A DNA stretch of 49,686 nt, from contig NZ_JANXRJ010000037.1 in NCBI RefSeq assembly GCF_025353065.1, forward strand, positions 1-49,686, read 5' to 3'. The stretch comes from Lapillicoccus sp. GTDB lineage: Bacteria; Actinomycetota; Actinomycetes; Actinomycetales; Dermatophilaceae. Positions 41,619 to 49,685 of the stretch are shown piece after piece. The translations under genes and the position numbers were made by a program. Under the pieces are notes generated by a model. That model made no database searches. It was not told the origin of the DNA and saw nothing but the letters and a program-made list of their open reading frames with translations. Position 1 is the stretch's first letter. The number at the start of each line of letters is the position of its first letter.

Positions 41619-42815
41619 GTGCGCGTCGACATCCTCAGCAAGGAATATCCCCCGGCGGTATACGGAGGCGCGGGTGTCCACGTCGCCGAGCTGGTCCGGG
41701 CCCTGCGCTCGCGGGGGGACCTCGAGGTCCAGGTCCGTTGCTTCGGTGCGCCGCGCGACGAGGCCGACACCACGGCATACGCCGACCTCGTGGAGCTCAC
41801 CGCAGCCAACGCCGCGATCGCGACCCTCGGGGTCGACCTGCTGATGGCGCAGGACTGCGTCGGCGCCGACCTCGTCCACTCGCACACCTGGTACGCCAAC
41901 TTCGGCGGCCACCTCGCCTCCCTCCTCGGCGGTATGCCGCACGTCGTCACCGCCCACTCCCTCGAGCCGATGCGCCCGTGGAAGGCGGAGCAGCTCGGCG
42001 GGGGCTACCGCGTCTCGTCCTTCGCCGAACGGTCGGCCTACGAGGGCGCGGCCGGGGTCGTCGCCGTCAGTGCCGGTATGCGCGCCGACATCCTGCGCGC
42101 CTATCCCTCCCTCGACGAAGATCGTGTCCACGTGGTCCACAACGGCATCGACTCGCAGCTCTGGCAGAAGGCGGAGGACGCGGCCGTCGTCGCCCGGCAC
42201 GGCATCGACCCCGCCCGTCCGTCGGTGATCTTCGTCGGCCGGATCACACGGCAGAAGGGCCTGCCCTACCTGCTGCGCGCGGCCGCCGCCCTGCCCCCCG
42301 AGGTGCAGCTCGTGCTCTGCGCCGGAGCCCCCGACACCCCCGAGATCCTGGCCGAGGTCGAGAGCCTGATGACCGAGCTCAGGTCGGGCCGCGACGGGGT
42401 CGTCTGGATCCCCGAGATGCTGCCGCGGCACGAGGTCGTCGCTCTGCTTTCTGCCGCAACGGTTTTCGCCTGCCCGTCGGTCTACGAGCCGCTCGGGATC
42501 GTCAACCTCGAGGCGATGGCCTGCGAGCTCGCCGTGGTGGCGACGGCGACCGGCGGCATCCCCGAGGTCGTCGTCGACGGGGAGACCGGGTGGCTCGTGC
42601 CGATCGAGCAGGTCGAGGACGGCAGCGGCACGCCGGTCGACCCCGACGCCTTCGTCGCCACCCTCGCGGCGGCCCTCACCGAGGCGGTCTCCGACCCGGA
42701 GCGCGCGCGGCAGATGGGCGTCGCCGGCCGCGAGCGCGCCATCGCGCACTTCTCCTGGGAGTCCATCGGCGATCGCACCATGGCGGTCTACCAGCAGGTC
42801 CTCGGCGCGACCTGA
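41619..42815 (+). CDS. glgA: glycogen synthase / maltose-1-phosphate synthase (GT4, actinobacterial GlgA/GlgM)
   Basis: GT-B glycosyltransferase of 398 aa. The N-terminal ILSKEYPPAVYGGAGVHVAEL, HSHTWYANFGG, the FVGRITRQKGLPYLL nucleotide-binding start and the YEPLGIVNLEAMAC catalytic loop are typical. In mycobacteria the close relative GlgM joins ADP-glucose to glucose-1-phosphate to make maltose-1-phosphate; others elongate glycogen directly, and the sequence alone does not separate these. It is divergent from glgC (76-bp gap), each with its own leaderless promoter. Confidence 0.92.
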   Translation: MRVDILSKEYPPAVYGGAGVHVAELVRALRSRGDLEVQVRCFGAPRDEADTTAYADLVELTAANAAIATLGVDLLMAQDCVGADLVHSHTWYANFGGHLASLLGGMPHVVTAHSLEPMRPWKAEQLGGGYRVSSFAERSAYEGAAGVVAVSAGMRADILRAYPSLDEDRVHVVHNGIDSQLWQKAEDAAVVARHGIDPARPSVIFVGRITRQKGLPYLLRAAAALPPEVQLVLCAGAPDTPEILAEVESLMTELRSGRDGVVWIPEMLPRHEVVALLSAATVFACPSVYEPLGIVNLEAMACELAVVATATGGIPEVVVDGETGWLVPIEQVEDGSGTPVDPDAFVATLAAALTEAVSDPERARQMGVAGRERAIAHFSWESIGDRTMAVYQQVLGAT

Positions 42816-42837
42816 GCCCGCGAAGAGTGCTGCGGGA

Positions 42838-43599
42838 CTAAGCCGGTCGCCAGCCGGCGAGGGCCATCACGGCGATGTTGGTCGCGCCGGCGAGGGCGGT
42901 GTCGGCGGCCGACTCGAGCCGTCGCAGCCCGATCTCGCGCCGCGACGAGGAATGGACGTCGAGGGTCGGGCCGGCGGCCGCATTGCGCAGCCCCTCCTCG
43001 GCGATGATCGCGACGCGGGCCGCCGACGTCATCACCCGGACCGCGCGAGGCGGTATGCCGGCGGGCAGGCCCCAGGGGTCGCGGCCGAGCCTCCGCTCGG
43101 CCTCGTCGCGCGGACCGCTTGACCAGGGTCGACCGTCCACGGACTCCAGTGCGGTGGCCCACTCCGAGACGGTGAGGGCGAGAGTGCGCTCGACGTCCCC
43201 GAGGTCGATGGCCTCGAGGACGTGCCGGGCCATCGGCTCGCTGTCGTATGCCGTCCACTCGGCCGCCGTGCCCTCGTCGCCTTCGGGTCCGAAGGCACTG
43301 AGGGTCGGGACGAGCATCCCTCCCATCCCCGGGACGAAGACGCACTCGCCGGCGACCGCGGCCTCGGCCGCCGTGTCACCGGAGGTGGGCGGCATACCGG
43401 TGACGTCGCCGGGCCGGGGGAGGGCCACCAGCAACGCACTCTCGCCGAAGTCGCGCCAGAGCGAGACGCGCGCCAGATCGCCCGTCACGTGGTCGATGTC
43501 GGGGTGCGCGACCGCCATCGCCTGCTCGAGGGCCACGTCCCCGTGCCAGGACGCGGTCACCCAGAGGGCGAGCCGGACCGACAGGGGCAGGGAGGACAT
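42838..43599 (-). CDS. conserved actinobacterial protein of unknown function
   Basis: Soluble protein of 253 aa with no signal peptide or membrane segment. Recognisable blocks are LWVTASWHGDVALEQAM at the N-terminus, the SEWATALESVDGRPW centre, and a long C-terminal helix region (SRREIGLRRLESAADTAL). I do not recognise the family beyond seeing that its composition is normal for actinobacterial core genes. TAGAAT begins exactly 12 nt before ATG 43599. It converges on glgA, with 22 bp between stops, and is divergent from the VOC gene. Confidence 0.7.
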   Translation of the reverse strand: MSSLPLSVRLALWVTASWHGDVALEQAMAVAHPDIDHVTGDLARVSLWRDFGESALLVALPRPGDVTGMPPTSGDTAAEAAVAGECVFVPGMGGMLVPTLSAFGPEGDEGTAAEWTAYDSEPMARHVLEAIDLGDVERTLALTVSEWATALESVDGRPWSSGPRDEAERRLGRDPWGLPAGIPPRAVRVMTSAARVAIIAEEGLRNAAAGPTLDVHSSSRREIGLRRLESAADTALAGATNIAVMALAGWRPA

Positions 43600-43605
43600 C
43601 CCCTC

Positions 43606-43611
43606 ATTCTA
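43606..43611 (-). promoter_or_regulatory. -10 box, leaderless unknown gene
   Basis: TAGAAT on the minus strand begins exactly 12 nt before ATG 43599. Confidence 0.65.
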
Positions 43612-43639
43612 AGGAAGCCGCACCGGCGCGTCGCGTCGC

Positions 43640-43645
43640 TAGGGT
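43640..43645 (+). promoter_or_regulatory. -10 box, leaderless VOC gene
   Basis: TAGGGT begins exactly 12 nt before ATG 43652. Confidence 0.65.
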
Positions 43646-43651
43646 GGGTCG

Positions 43652-44086
43652 ATGGCGACGCTCCGGCAGTTCCAGGTCACCTTCGACTGCGCCGAACCCG
43701 AGCGCGTCGCTCGGTTCTGGTGCGAGGTGCTCGGTTATGTCGTTCCGCCGCCACCCGAGGGGTTCGCGTCGTGGGCCGCGTTCGACGGCTCGCTGCCGCC
43801 GGAGGACCAGGGCTCCGCATTCGCCTGCGTCGACCCGTCCGGGGTGGGCCCGCGACTGTTCTTCCAGCGCGTTCCCGAGGGCAGGGTCGTCAAGAACCGG
43901 GTCCATCTCGACGTGCGCGCCGGCGCCGGGCTCGTGGGTGAGGAGCGCCTGACCACCCTCGAAGCCGAGTGCGCACGACTCGTCGCGCTCGGCGCGGTGC
44001 GCGAGCGACTCCTGGAAGCCGATGGCGTCAACGAGTCCTGCATCGTGATGCGGGACGTCGAGGGCCACGAGTTCTGTCTCGACTAG
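43652..44086 (+). CDS. VOC (glyoxalase-like) family protein
   Basis: Protein of 144 aa with two beta-alpha-beta-beta-beta units of the glyoxalase-like VOC fold. Family marks are VTFDCAEPERVARFWCEVLGY, PRLFFQRVPEGRVVKNRVHLDV and MRDVEGHEFCLD at the end. The His and Glu near HLDV and GHEFC could bind a metal. Roles range from glyoxalase to dioxygenase to drug binding; no substrate is indicated. It has its own leaderless promoter. Confidence 0.85.
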   Translation: MATLRQFQVTFDCAEPERVARFWCEVLGYVVPPPPEGFASWAAFDGSLPPEDQGSAFACVDPSGVGPRLFFQRVPEGRVVKNRVHLDVRAGAGLVGEERLTTLEAECARLVALGAVRERLLEADGVNESCIVMRDVEGHEFCLD

Positions 44087-44137
44087 GGCACCGACCAGGA
44101 GCCCAGCCCGTCGGCCAACCTCGTCACGCACCGCCAC

Positions 44138-44143
44138 TAGGGT
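44138..44143 (+). promoter_or_regulatory. -10 box, leaderless ABC ATPase gene
   Basis: TAGGGT begins 13 nt before ATG 44151, deciding it against the in-frame start at 44142. Confidence 0.6.
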
Positions 44144-44150
44144 GATCCGC

Positions 44151-44981
44151 ATGAGCGACGTCCTCGCCTTCGCCGGTGTGTGCGTGGAGCGCGCAGGCAA
44201 CCTGCTCCTCGACGACATCACCTGGGAGGTCGAGGAGGGGGAGCGGTGGGTCGTGCTCGGGCCCAACGGTGCCGGCAAGACGACGTTGCTGCAGCTGGCC
44301 TCCGCGCGGATCCACCCCACGCGCGGCGTCGTCGGCATCCTCGGCGAGGTGCTCGGAGCGGTCGACGTGTTCGAGCTCCGTCCCCGCATCGGCTTGGCCA
44401 GCGTGGCGATCGCCGAGCGCATCCCCGCCGACGAGCTCGTCGGCAACGTCGTCGTCACGGCCTCCTACGCGATCGTCGGTCGGTGGCGCGAGGAGTACGA
44501 CACGCAGGACTACGTGCGGGCCATGGAGCTGCTCGCGGCGTTGGGCGTGGGGCATCTCGCCGACCGCCGCTACGGCACCCTCAGCGAGGGCGAGCGCAAG
44601 CGCGTCCAGATCGCGCGTGCCCTGATGACCGACCCCGAGGTGATGCTGCTCGACGAGCCGGCCGCGGGTCTCGATCTCGGCGGGCGGGAGGATCTCGTGG
44701 CGCGTCTGGGACGGCTCGCCGCGGACACGACGGCGCCCGCGCTGGTCCTCGTGACCCACCACGTCGAGGAGATCCCCCCCGGTTTCACCGACGTCCTGCT
44801 GCTGCGCGGGGGCCGGGTCGTCGCGGCCGGTCCGATCGAGATAATGCTCACCGCCTCGAACCTCTCCGCCACCTTCGGGCTGCCCCTCGTCCTCGAACGC
44901 CACGGCGAGCGCTGGGCGGCCCGGGCCGCCGACCCGGCGCCCCCTGCGGCCGGTCCGGCCGACGAGCCGGACTCGCACTGA
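44151..44981 (+). CDS. stand-alone ABC transporter ATP-binding protein
   Basis: Single ATPase domain of 276 aa: Walker A GPNGAGKTTLL, Q-loop region IGLASVAIAERIP, signature LSEGERKRVQIARAL, Walker B VMLLDEPAAGLDL and switch histidine in VTHHVEEIP. The Leu-Ser-Glu-Gly signature and Pro-Pro-Gly after the histidine resemble the YlmA/ModF-like group. There is no membrane partner next to it, so it is either an orphan subunit or a non-transport ATPase. The C-terminal 20 residues are Ala/Pro-rich. Confidence 0.85.
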   Translation: MSDVLAFAGVCVERAGNLLLDDITWEVEEGERWVVLGPNGAGKTTLLQLASARIHPTRGVVGILGEVLGAVDVFELRPRIGLASVAIAERIPADELVGNVVVTASYAIVGRWREEYDTQDYVRAMELLAALGVGHLADRRYGTLSEGERKRVQIARALMTDPEVMLLDEPAAGLDLGGREDLVARLGRLAADTTAPALVLVTHHVEEIPPGFTDVLLLRGGRVVAAGPIEIMLTASNLSATFGLPLVLERHGERWAARAADPAPPAAGPADEPDSH

Positions 44982-45061
44982 CCTCCGGAACCGGACCACG
45001 CGACCAGACGTCATACTGATTGACGTGGCCCGTTGCGGCGCCGCGTAGGGGAGGTCAGCAG

Positions 45062-45571
45062 GTGCTCGACAACTACGGATGGCTGGCCTGGGTCGCGGTC
45101 GCCCTCGCCCTCGGCGCGTTCGAGGTCGCGACCGTGAACCTCGTGTTCCTCATGCTTGCGGGCGGCGCCGTCGGGGGCGCTGTCGCTGCCGCCCTGGGCG
45201 CGGGCTTCCCACTGCAGGTCGTCGTCGCGGTCGCCGGGTCGGGCGTGCTCCTCGGCGTCGTGCGGCCGCGGGCCAAGGCCCGCCTCACCCGTGGCCCCCG
45301 GGTGCCCATGGGGACCGCGTCGTATGCCGGTCGGTCGGCGACCGTCATCGAGTCGGTCACCGAGACCTCCGGCCGGGTGAAGATCGGCGGGGCCACCTGG
45401 TCGGCCAAGGGACTCGACGGTGAGGAGTCCGAGGCCGGCGCCGAGGTGCGGGTCGTCCGCATCGAGGGCGCGACCGCCGTCGTCACCGCGCTCGTGCCAC
45501 CGGACCCACCGCCGGCCACGCCTTCCGACGCGCCGTCCGACGCGCCGCGCCCGAGCGACCGGCTCGACTAG
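45062..45571 (+). CDS. NfeD family membrane protein
   Basis: Protein of 169 aa. Two or three helices fill residues 7-70 (LAWVAVALALGAFEVATVNLVFLMLAGGAVGG is part of this region); an OB-fold domain follows at about 85-150 (GRSATVIESVTETSGRVKIGG). NfeD proteins pair with SPFH/stomatin proteins in membrane microdomains, and that partner is the next gene. GTG 45062 has GGGAGG about 9 nt upstream, preferred to TTG 45020. The C-terminal tail is Pro/Asp-rich and likely disordered. Confidence 0.88.
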   Translation: MLDNYGWLAWVAVALALGAFEVATVNLVFLMLAGGAVGGAVAAALGAGFPLQVVVAVAGSGVLLGVVRPRAKARLTRGPRVPMGTASYAGRSATVIESVTETSGRVKIGGATWSAKGLDGEESEAGAEVRVVRIEGATAVVTALVPPDPPPATPSDAPSDAPRPSDRLD

Positions 45572-45597
45572 GCGGCATACCGGCACCACCCAGACTT

Positions 45598-45621
45598 CGC
45601 CGGACCGACACCGGTCCGGCG
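45598..45621. terminator. perfect hairpin between nfeD and SPFH genes
   Basis: CGCCGGACCG and CGGTCCGGCG form a perfect 10-bp stem around the loop ACAC. It lies in the 94-bp gap between two genes expected to be co-expressed, so it may be an attenuator or RNA-processing hairpin rather than a full terminator. Confidence 0.6.
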
Positions 45622-45665
45622 CCCATCAATGGCCGGCCCAGGGGGTCGGCGGAAAAGAGGCACCG

Positions 45666-46856
45666 GTGAACGGAAGCGTCCTGACCCTCGTGGTCGTGGT
45701 CCTGCTCGTCATCTTCGCCGTCATCGTCATCGCTCGGACCATCAGGATCGTGCCGCAGCAGACGGCACAGATCGTCGAGCGGCTGGGGAGCTACAGCCGC
45801 ACCCTCGACGACGGGATGCACATGCTCATCCCCTTCGTCGACAAGGTGCGCGCCAACATCGACCTGCGCGAGCAGGTCGTGACGTTCCCGCCGCAGCCGG
45901 TGATCACCTCCGACAACCTCGTCGTGAGCATCGACACGGTCATCTACTACACCGTCAACGACGCGAAGTCGGCTGTCTACGAGATCGCCAACTTCATCCA
46001 GGGCATCGAGCAGCTGACCGTCACCACACTGCGTAACGTCATCGGCTCGCTCGACCTCGAGCAGGCGCTCACCTCACGTGACCAGATCAACGCGCAACTA
46101 CGCGGGGTCCTTGACCAGGAGACCGGACGCTGGGGCATCCGCGTCAACCGCGTCGAGCTCAAGGCGATCGACCCGCCCCACTCCGTCCAGGACTCCATGG
46201 AGAAGCAGATGCGCGCCGAGCGCGACCGGCGTGCGACGATCCTCAACGCCGAGGGCGTCAAGCAGGCGGCGATCCTCACCGCAGAGGGTGAGAAGCAGTC
46301 GCAGATCCTGCGGGCCGAGGGCTCGGCACAGGCCCGGATCCTCGAGGCCCAGGGTCAGTCCCGCGCCATCCAGCAGGTCTTCGCGGCCATCCACCGCGGC
46401 AAGCCGACCCAGCGCCTGCTCGCTTACCAGTACCTCCAGGTGCTGCCGCAGCTGGCCCGCGGCGACTCCAACAAGATGTGGATCATCCCCAGCGAGGTGA
46501 CCGACGCCCTGCGCGGCATCAGCGGCGCGCTCGGTGGCGACAAACCGTTGATGGGCAACGACGACGAGGACCAGCTCGCCGAGGCGGACTTCGGTCCGGA
46601 GGACAACGTCTTCGCCGACACGGCGCTCGAGGACCCGGCCAAGGCGCTGGCCGAGGCACGTGGTCAGGCGGGCCAGGCCAGCGCCGAGGCGACGATGCAC
46701 GCGTCGCCGACCATGTCGCGACACGCCGCGGTCGCGCCGCTGGTGGCTCCGGTCGTGGCTCCTCCCGTCGCCGAACCGCTGGCGCAGCCGGCCGCCCCGA
46801 CGACGCAGCCGGGCCCGGCGCCGCAGCACCCCGAGGTCGCGCCGCCGTTGGCGTGA
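45666..46856 (+). CDS. SPFH/stomatin (band 7) family protein
   Basis: Protein of 396 aa. An N-terminal membrane helix (SVLTLVVVVLLVIFAVIVIA) is followed by the band-7 domain (about 28-200; QQTAQIVERLGSYSRTLDDG, DLREQVVTFPPQPV). A helical Ala/Glu-rich coiled coil (AEGVKQAAILTAEGEKQ, about 205-245) drives oligomerisation. The C-terminal ~110 residues are Ala/Pro-rich and disordered, longer than in many homologues. It forms membrane microdomain scaffolds with NfeD, its upstream neighbour. GTG 45666 follows GAGGC. Confidence 0.9.
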   Translation: MNGSVLTLVVVVLLVIFAVIVIARTIRIVPQQTAQIVERLGSYSRTLDDGMHMLIPFVDKVRANIDLREQVVTFPPQPVITSDNLVVSIDTVIYYTVNDAKSAVYEIANFIQGIEQLTVTTLRNVIGSLDLEQALTSRDQINAQLRGVLDQETGRWGIRVNRVELKAIDPPHSVQDSMEKQMRAERDRRATILNAEGVKQAAILTAEGEKQSQILRAEGSAQARILEAQGQSRAIQQVFAAIHRGKPTQRLLAYQYLQVLPQLARGDSNKMWIIPSEVTDALRGISGALGGDKPLMGNDDEDQLAEADFGPEDNVFADTALEDPAKALAEARGQAGQASAEATMHASPTMSRHAAVAPLVAPVVAPPVAEPLAQPAAPTTQPGPAPQHPEVAPPLA

Positions 46857-46907
46857 GGCGGAGACGAGGGCCTCGCGTGTCCTTCGCGGCCTCGGAGGTC
46901 GGGGGTT

Positions 46908-46932
46908 GTTCAAGGGGCTGAAAGTGGGGTAA
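46908..46932 (+). promoter_or_regulatory. possible stress-sigma (SigB/SigF-like) promoter
   Basis: GTTC (46908-46911) and GGGTAA (46927-46932) are 15 bp apart, resembling the GTTT / GGGTAT pattern of group-3 stress sigma factors. It would give a leader of about 85 nt before ATG 47028 with a GC-rich hairpin near 46980-47015. An imperfect stem at about 46865-46900 may terminate the SPFH transcript. Confidence 0.35.
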
Positions 46933-47027
46933 ATCGGACGTTTAGGACGATATGCCTCCTGTCGTCTCCGAGGTGGACTGGGTGTGGCGCCTGACTGGGC
47001 GTCGCCACCAGCCCCCTGGAGATTCAC

Positions 47028-47948
47028 ATGCATTCAGCTTCCGACCCGCGCGCTGCGCGGGACTCCCTCCCTCGCGCCGGCCTCACGCGGCGTTCCCTGT
47101 TGGTCGTCAGTGGGCTCGGGGCCCTCTCCCTCGCGGTCGTCGGCGCGGCGCCGGCCTCAGCCTCGGCCACCACCCTTGCCCGGCTGCGAGTCGGTGCCAG
47201 GGTTCGGACCGTGGGTTCCACCGGGCCCGAGCTGGCTTCCTCGTTCCGCAACGCGAGTGCCGCGAAGGGCCCCTGGGACATCACCCGGGCCTTCTACGGG
47301 ACGCTGCCGACGAGCGAGCAGCCGATCACCCCCAAGGGCGGGGTCGACGTCGTGTCCTACAAGACACCCCAGAAGAACCTGGCCGCCTACGTCGCGACGA
47401 TGCGCAAGCAGGACCTCATCACCTGGCACCACGAGCCCGAAGGCCCGAAGGACGGCTTCACCCCCGCCGGCTATCGGAACGCGTTCGTCAAGGAGTACGC
47501 CGCAGCGCACCAGGCTCGAGCTTCGGTGAAGTTCGGGATGATCTCCGGAGGCTTCCAGTGGCGGGAGGGCAACCCCGGCTACGGCGGAGGCTTCCTCCCG
47601 CCGAAGGGTAGTGTCGACTGGCTCGGTTTCGACTCCTACCGCACGGGCGCTGGCGCCAGGAACGCGGTCGTGCCGTTGACCCAGGTCGCCGAGTTCCAGA
47701 GCTGGTACGCCATCGCCAAGACCTACGGCGTCCCCCTCTACGTGACCGAGTACGGCCGGGGCAGCACCACCGTGCCGGGATCAGGGGACCAGCGCCCCTC
47801 AGTCATCCGGGCCGACCACGACTACCTCACCGCGAACAACTTCGCCGGATGGATCTTCTGGTATCCCGAGAACGGCATCGACAAGCAGTGGTACTTCACC
47901 GACTCGTCGTCCCTCGCCGCTCTGCGGTCGGTGTCGACCGGCTCCTAG
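47028..47948 (+). CDS. Tat-exported glycoside hydrolase-like protein
   Basis: Protein of 306 aa. A twin-arginine signal (LTRRSLLVVSGLGALSLAVVG, cleavage after ASASA near residue 47) is followed by a TIM-barrel-like domain. Clan-A-type catalytic glutamates are plausible in TWHHEPEG (acid/base) and YVTEYGRG (nucleophile); WLGFDSYRTG and GWIFWYPENG line the expected barrel ends, recalling GH26-like endo-glycanases. The substrate is unknown, perhaps mannan or another cell-surface glycan. A possible stress-type promoter precedes it. No anchor is visible, so it is probably released. Confidence 0.75.
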   Translation: MHSASDPRAARDSLPRAGLTRRSLLVVSGLGALSLAVVGAAPASASATTLARLRVGARVRTVGSTGPELASSFRNASAAKGPWDITRAFYGTLPTSEQPITPKGGVDVVSYKTPQKNLAAYVATMRKQDLITWHHEPEGPKDGFTPAGYRNAFVKEYAAAHQARASVKFGMISGGFQWREGNPGYGGGFLPPKGSVDWLGFDSYRTGAGARNAVVPLTQVAEFQSWYAIAKTYGVPLYVTEYGRGSTTVPGSGDQRPSVIRADHDYLTANNFAGWIFWYPENGIDKQWYFTDSSSLAALRSVSTGS

Positions 47949-47983
47949 CCCAGGACCGGACGCGCGATCCGCTCAGCCGTCGG

Positions 47984-47989
47984 TAGGGT
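47984..47989 (+). promoter_or_regulatory. -10 box, leaderless TSUP gene
   Basis: TAGGGT begins exactly 12 nt before GTG 47996. Confidence 0.65.
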
Positions 47990-47995
47990 GAGGAG

Positions 47996-48766
47996 GTGTC
48001 GTGGCCCGAGATGATCGCCGTGTTCGCGGCGGGGGTCTTCGCCGGTGGGATCAACACCATCGTCGGGTCCGGCACCCTGGTGACCTTCCCGATCCTGCTG
48101 TTCCTCGGATTCCCGGCCCTGACCGCCAACGTCAGCAACAACATCGGTCTCGTCGCCGGGGGCATCACCGGGAGCTATGGATACCGCAAGGAGCTGACCG
48201 GGCAGTCGGCGACCCTGCGGCGGATGATTCCCCTGTCCTTCGTCGGATCGGTCATCGGCGCGTCGCTGCTGCTCGTCCTGCCGGCCGACGCCTTCAAGGC
48301 CATCGTCCCGGTGCTCATCGCGATCGCCCTCGTCCTCGTCCTCATCGGCCCACGCCTCCAGAAGCGGGCCGCCGACAGGGCCGAGGGCGAGGCGGCGCCG
48401 TCCTGGCACCGGTGGGCGATCGCCGTCGGGGTCTTCGTTGCCGGGGTGTACGGCGGCTACTTCGGAGCCGCGCAGGGAGTGCTCCTCATGGGGATCCTCT
48501 CGGCCCTCAGCTCCGAGCCGCTGCAGCGGCTCAACGGCTACAAGAACGTCCTCAGCCTCATCGTCAACTTCGTCGCGGCCGTGCTGTTCATCCTCTTCGC
48601 ACGCGACCACATCACGTGGCTCATCGTGCTCTTCATCGGGCTGGGGTCCTTCCTGGGGGGCATCATCGGGGCGAAGGTCGGTCGTCGCATCCCGCCCAAC
48701 GCGCTGCGTGCCCTCATCATCACGATCGGCGTGGTCGCCATCGTGAAGCTGATCTGGTTCTCCTGA
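47996..48766 (+). CDS. TSUP (TauE/SafE) family anion permease
   Basis: Membrane protein of 256 aa with about eight helices. The two repeated TSUP halves are visible: GVFAGGINTIVGSGTLVTFP near the start and GVYGGYFGAAQGVLLMGIL in the middle, each followed by a conserved Asn/Gly-rich turn. TSUP members export sulfite, sulfonates or other organic anions. Sulfite export would fit the assimilatory sulfur genes at 14.6-19.4 kb, but distance makes that speculative. The next gene follows 13 bp after the stop. Confidence 0.87.
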   Translation: MSWPEMIAVFAAGVFAGGINTIVGSGTLVTFPILLFLGFPALTANVSNNIGLVAGGITGSYGYRKELTGQSATLRRMIPLSFVGSVIGASLLLVLPADAFKAIVPVLIAIALVLVLIGPRLQKRAADRAEGEAAPSWHRWAIAVGVFVAGVYGGYFGAAQGVLLMGILSALSSEPLQRLNGYKNVLSLIVNFVAAVLFILFARDHITWLIVLFIGLGSFLGGIIGAKVGRRIPPNALRALIITIGVVAIVKLIWFS

Positions 48767-48779
48767 GCGGCGTGCGCTG

Positions 48780-49685
48780 ATGGCTGACGGGACCAGCGGG
48801 ATCGGCGGCATCGTGAGGATCGGCGGGATCATCGAGATCACCGATCTCGACGTCGGGAGCGCCGACCTGCTCGCGCACGAGCCGCTCTCCGACTACGTGG
48901 GCCTGACCGATGTCGCGCTCCGACGGCGCACCGAACCCGAGCGCGGCCTCTACATCGCCGAGTCCGAGAAGGTGATCCGCCGGGCCCTCGCGGCCGGGCA
49001 CCGGCCGCGGTCCTATCTGATGGCCCGCCGCTGGCTGACCGACCTCGCCGACGTGGTCGCCGCCGCGGAGGCCGACGGCATACCGGTGTTCGTCGGGGAG
49101 CACGAGGTGATCGAACGGCTGACCGGCTTCCATCTCCACCGCGGCGCCCTGGCCGCGATGCAGCGGCCGGAGCTGCCGTCGCTCGAGTCGCTCCTGACGG
49201 ACGCCCGCCGGGTCGCCGTGCTCGAGGACATCGTCGACCACACCAACGTCGGTGCGATAGTCCGCGCGGCCGCGGCCCTCGGTGTCGACGCCGTGCTCGT
49301 CACTCCCCGGTGCGCCGACCCGCTCTACCGTCGCTCGATCCGAGTGTCCATGGGCACCGTCTTCCAGGTGCCGTGGACCCGCATCGATCCGTGGCCGGCG
49401 GGGATGGACGTCTTGCGGGCGCACGGCTTCACGGTGGCCGCCCTCGCGTTGACCGACGACGCCGTGTCGCTCGAGAAGCTTGCGGCCGTCCCGCCCGACC
49501 GCCTCGCCCTCGTCCTCGGCACGGAGGGTGATGGCTTGGCCCGGGCGACGGTCGAGGGGGCTGATCTCGCCGTCCGGATCCCGATGGCCGGCGGTGTCGA
49601 CTCGCTCAACGTCGCGGCCGCGAGCGCGGTCGCCTTCTGGGCCCTGCGCCCCCGACCCACTGTCGAGGTCGCGCATCCGCGGTGA
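48780..49685 (+). CDS. TrmH/SpoU-family RNA 2'-O-methyltransferase
   Basis: Protein of 301 aa. An L30e-like N-terminal domain (RGLYIAESEKVIRRALAAG, about residues 58-130) precedes the SPOUT knot: VLEDIVDHTNVGAIVRAA, LALVLGTEGDGL and IPMAGGVDSLNVAAASAV, the three SpoU motifs with the Asn, Glu and Ser-Leu-Asn residues. It methylates a ribose in 23S rRNA or tRNA; the site cannot be read. The first ~20 residues (GIGGIVRIGGII) are an odd repeat that may mean the true start is an internal GTG. It ends one base before the window edge and probably runs with the TSUP gene. Confidence 0.9.
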   Translation: MADGTSGIGGIVRIGGIIEITDLDVGSADLLAHEPLSDYVGLTDVALRRRTEPERGLYIAESEKVIRRALAAGHRPRSYLMARRWLTDLADVVAAAEADGIPVFVGEHEVIERLTGFHLHRGALAAMQRPELPSLESLLTDARRVAVLEDIVDHTNVGAIVRAAAALGVDAVLVTPRCADPLYRRSIRVSMGTVFQVPWTRIDPWPAGMDVLRAHGFTVAALALTDDAVSLEKLAAVPPDRLALVLGTEGDGLARATVEGADLAVRIPMAGGVDSLNVAAASAVAFWALRPRPTVEVAHPR

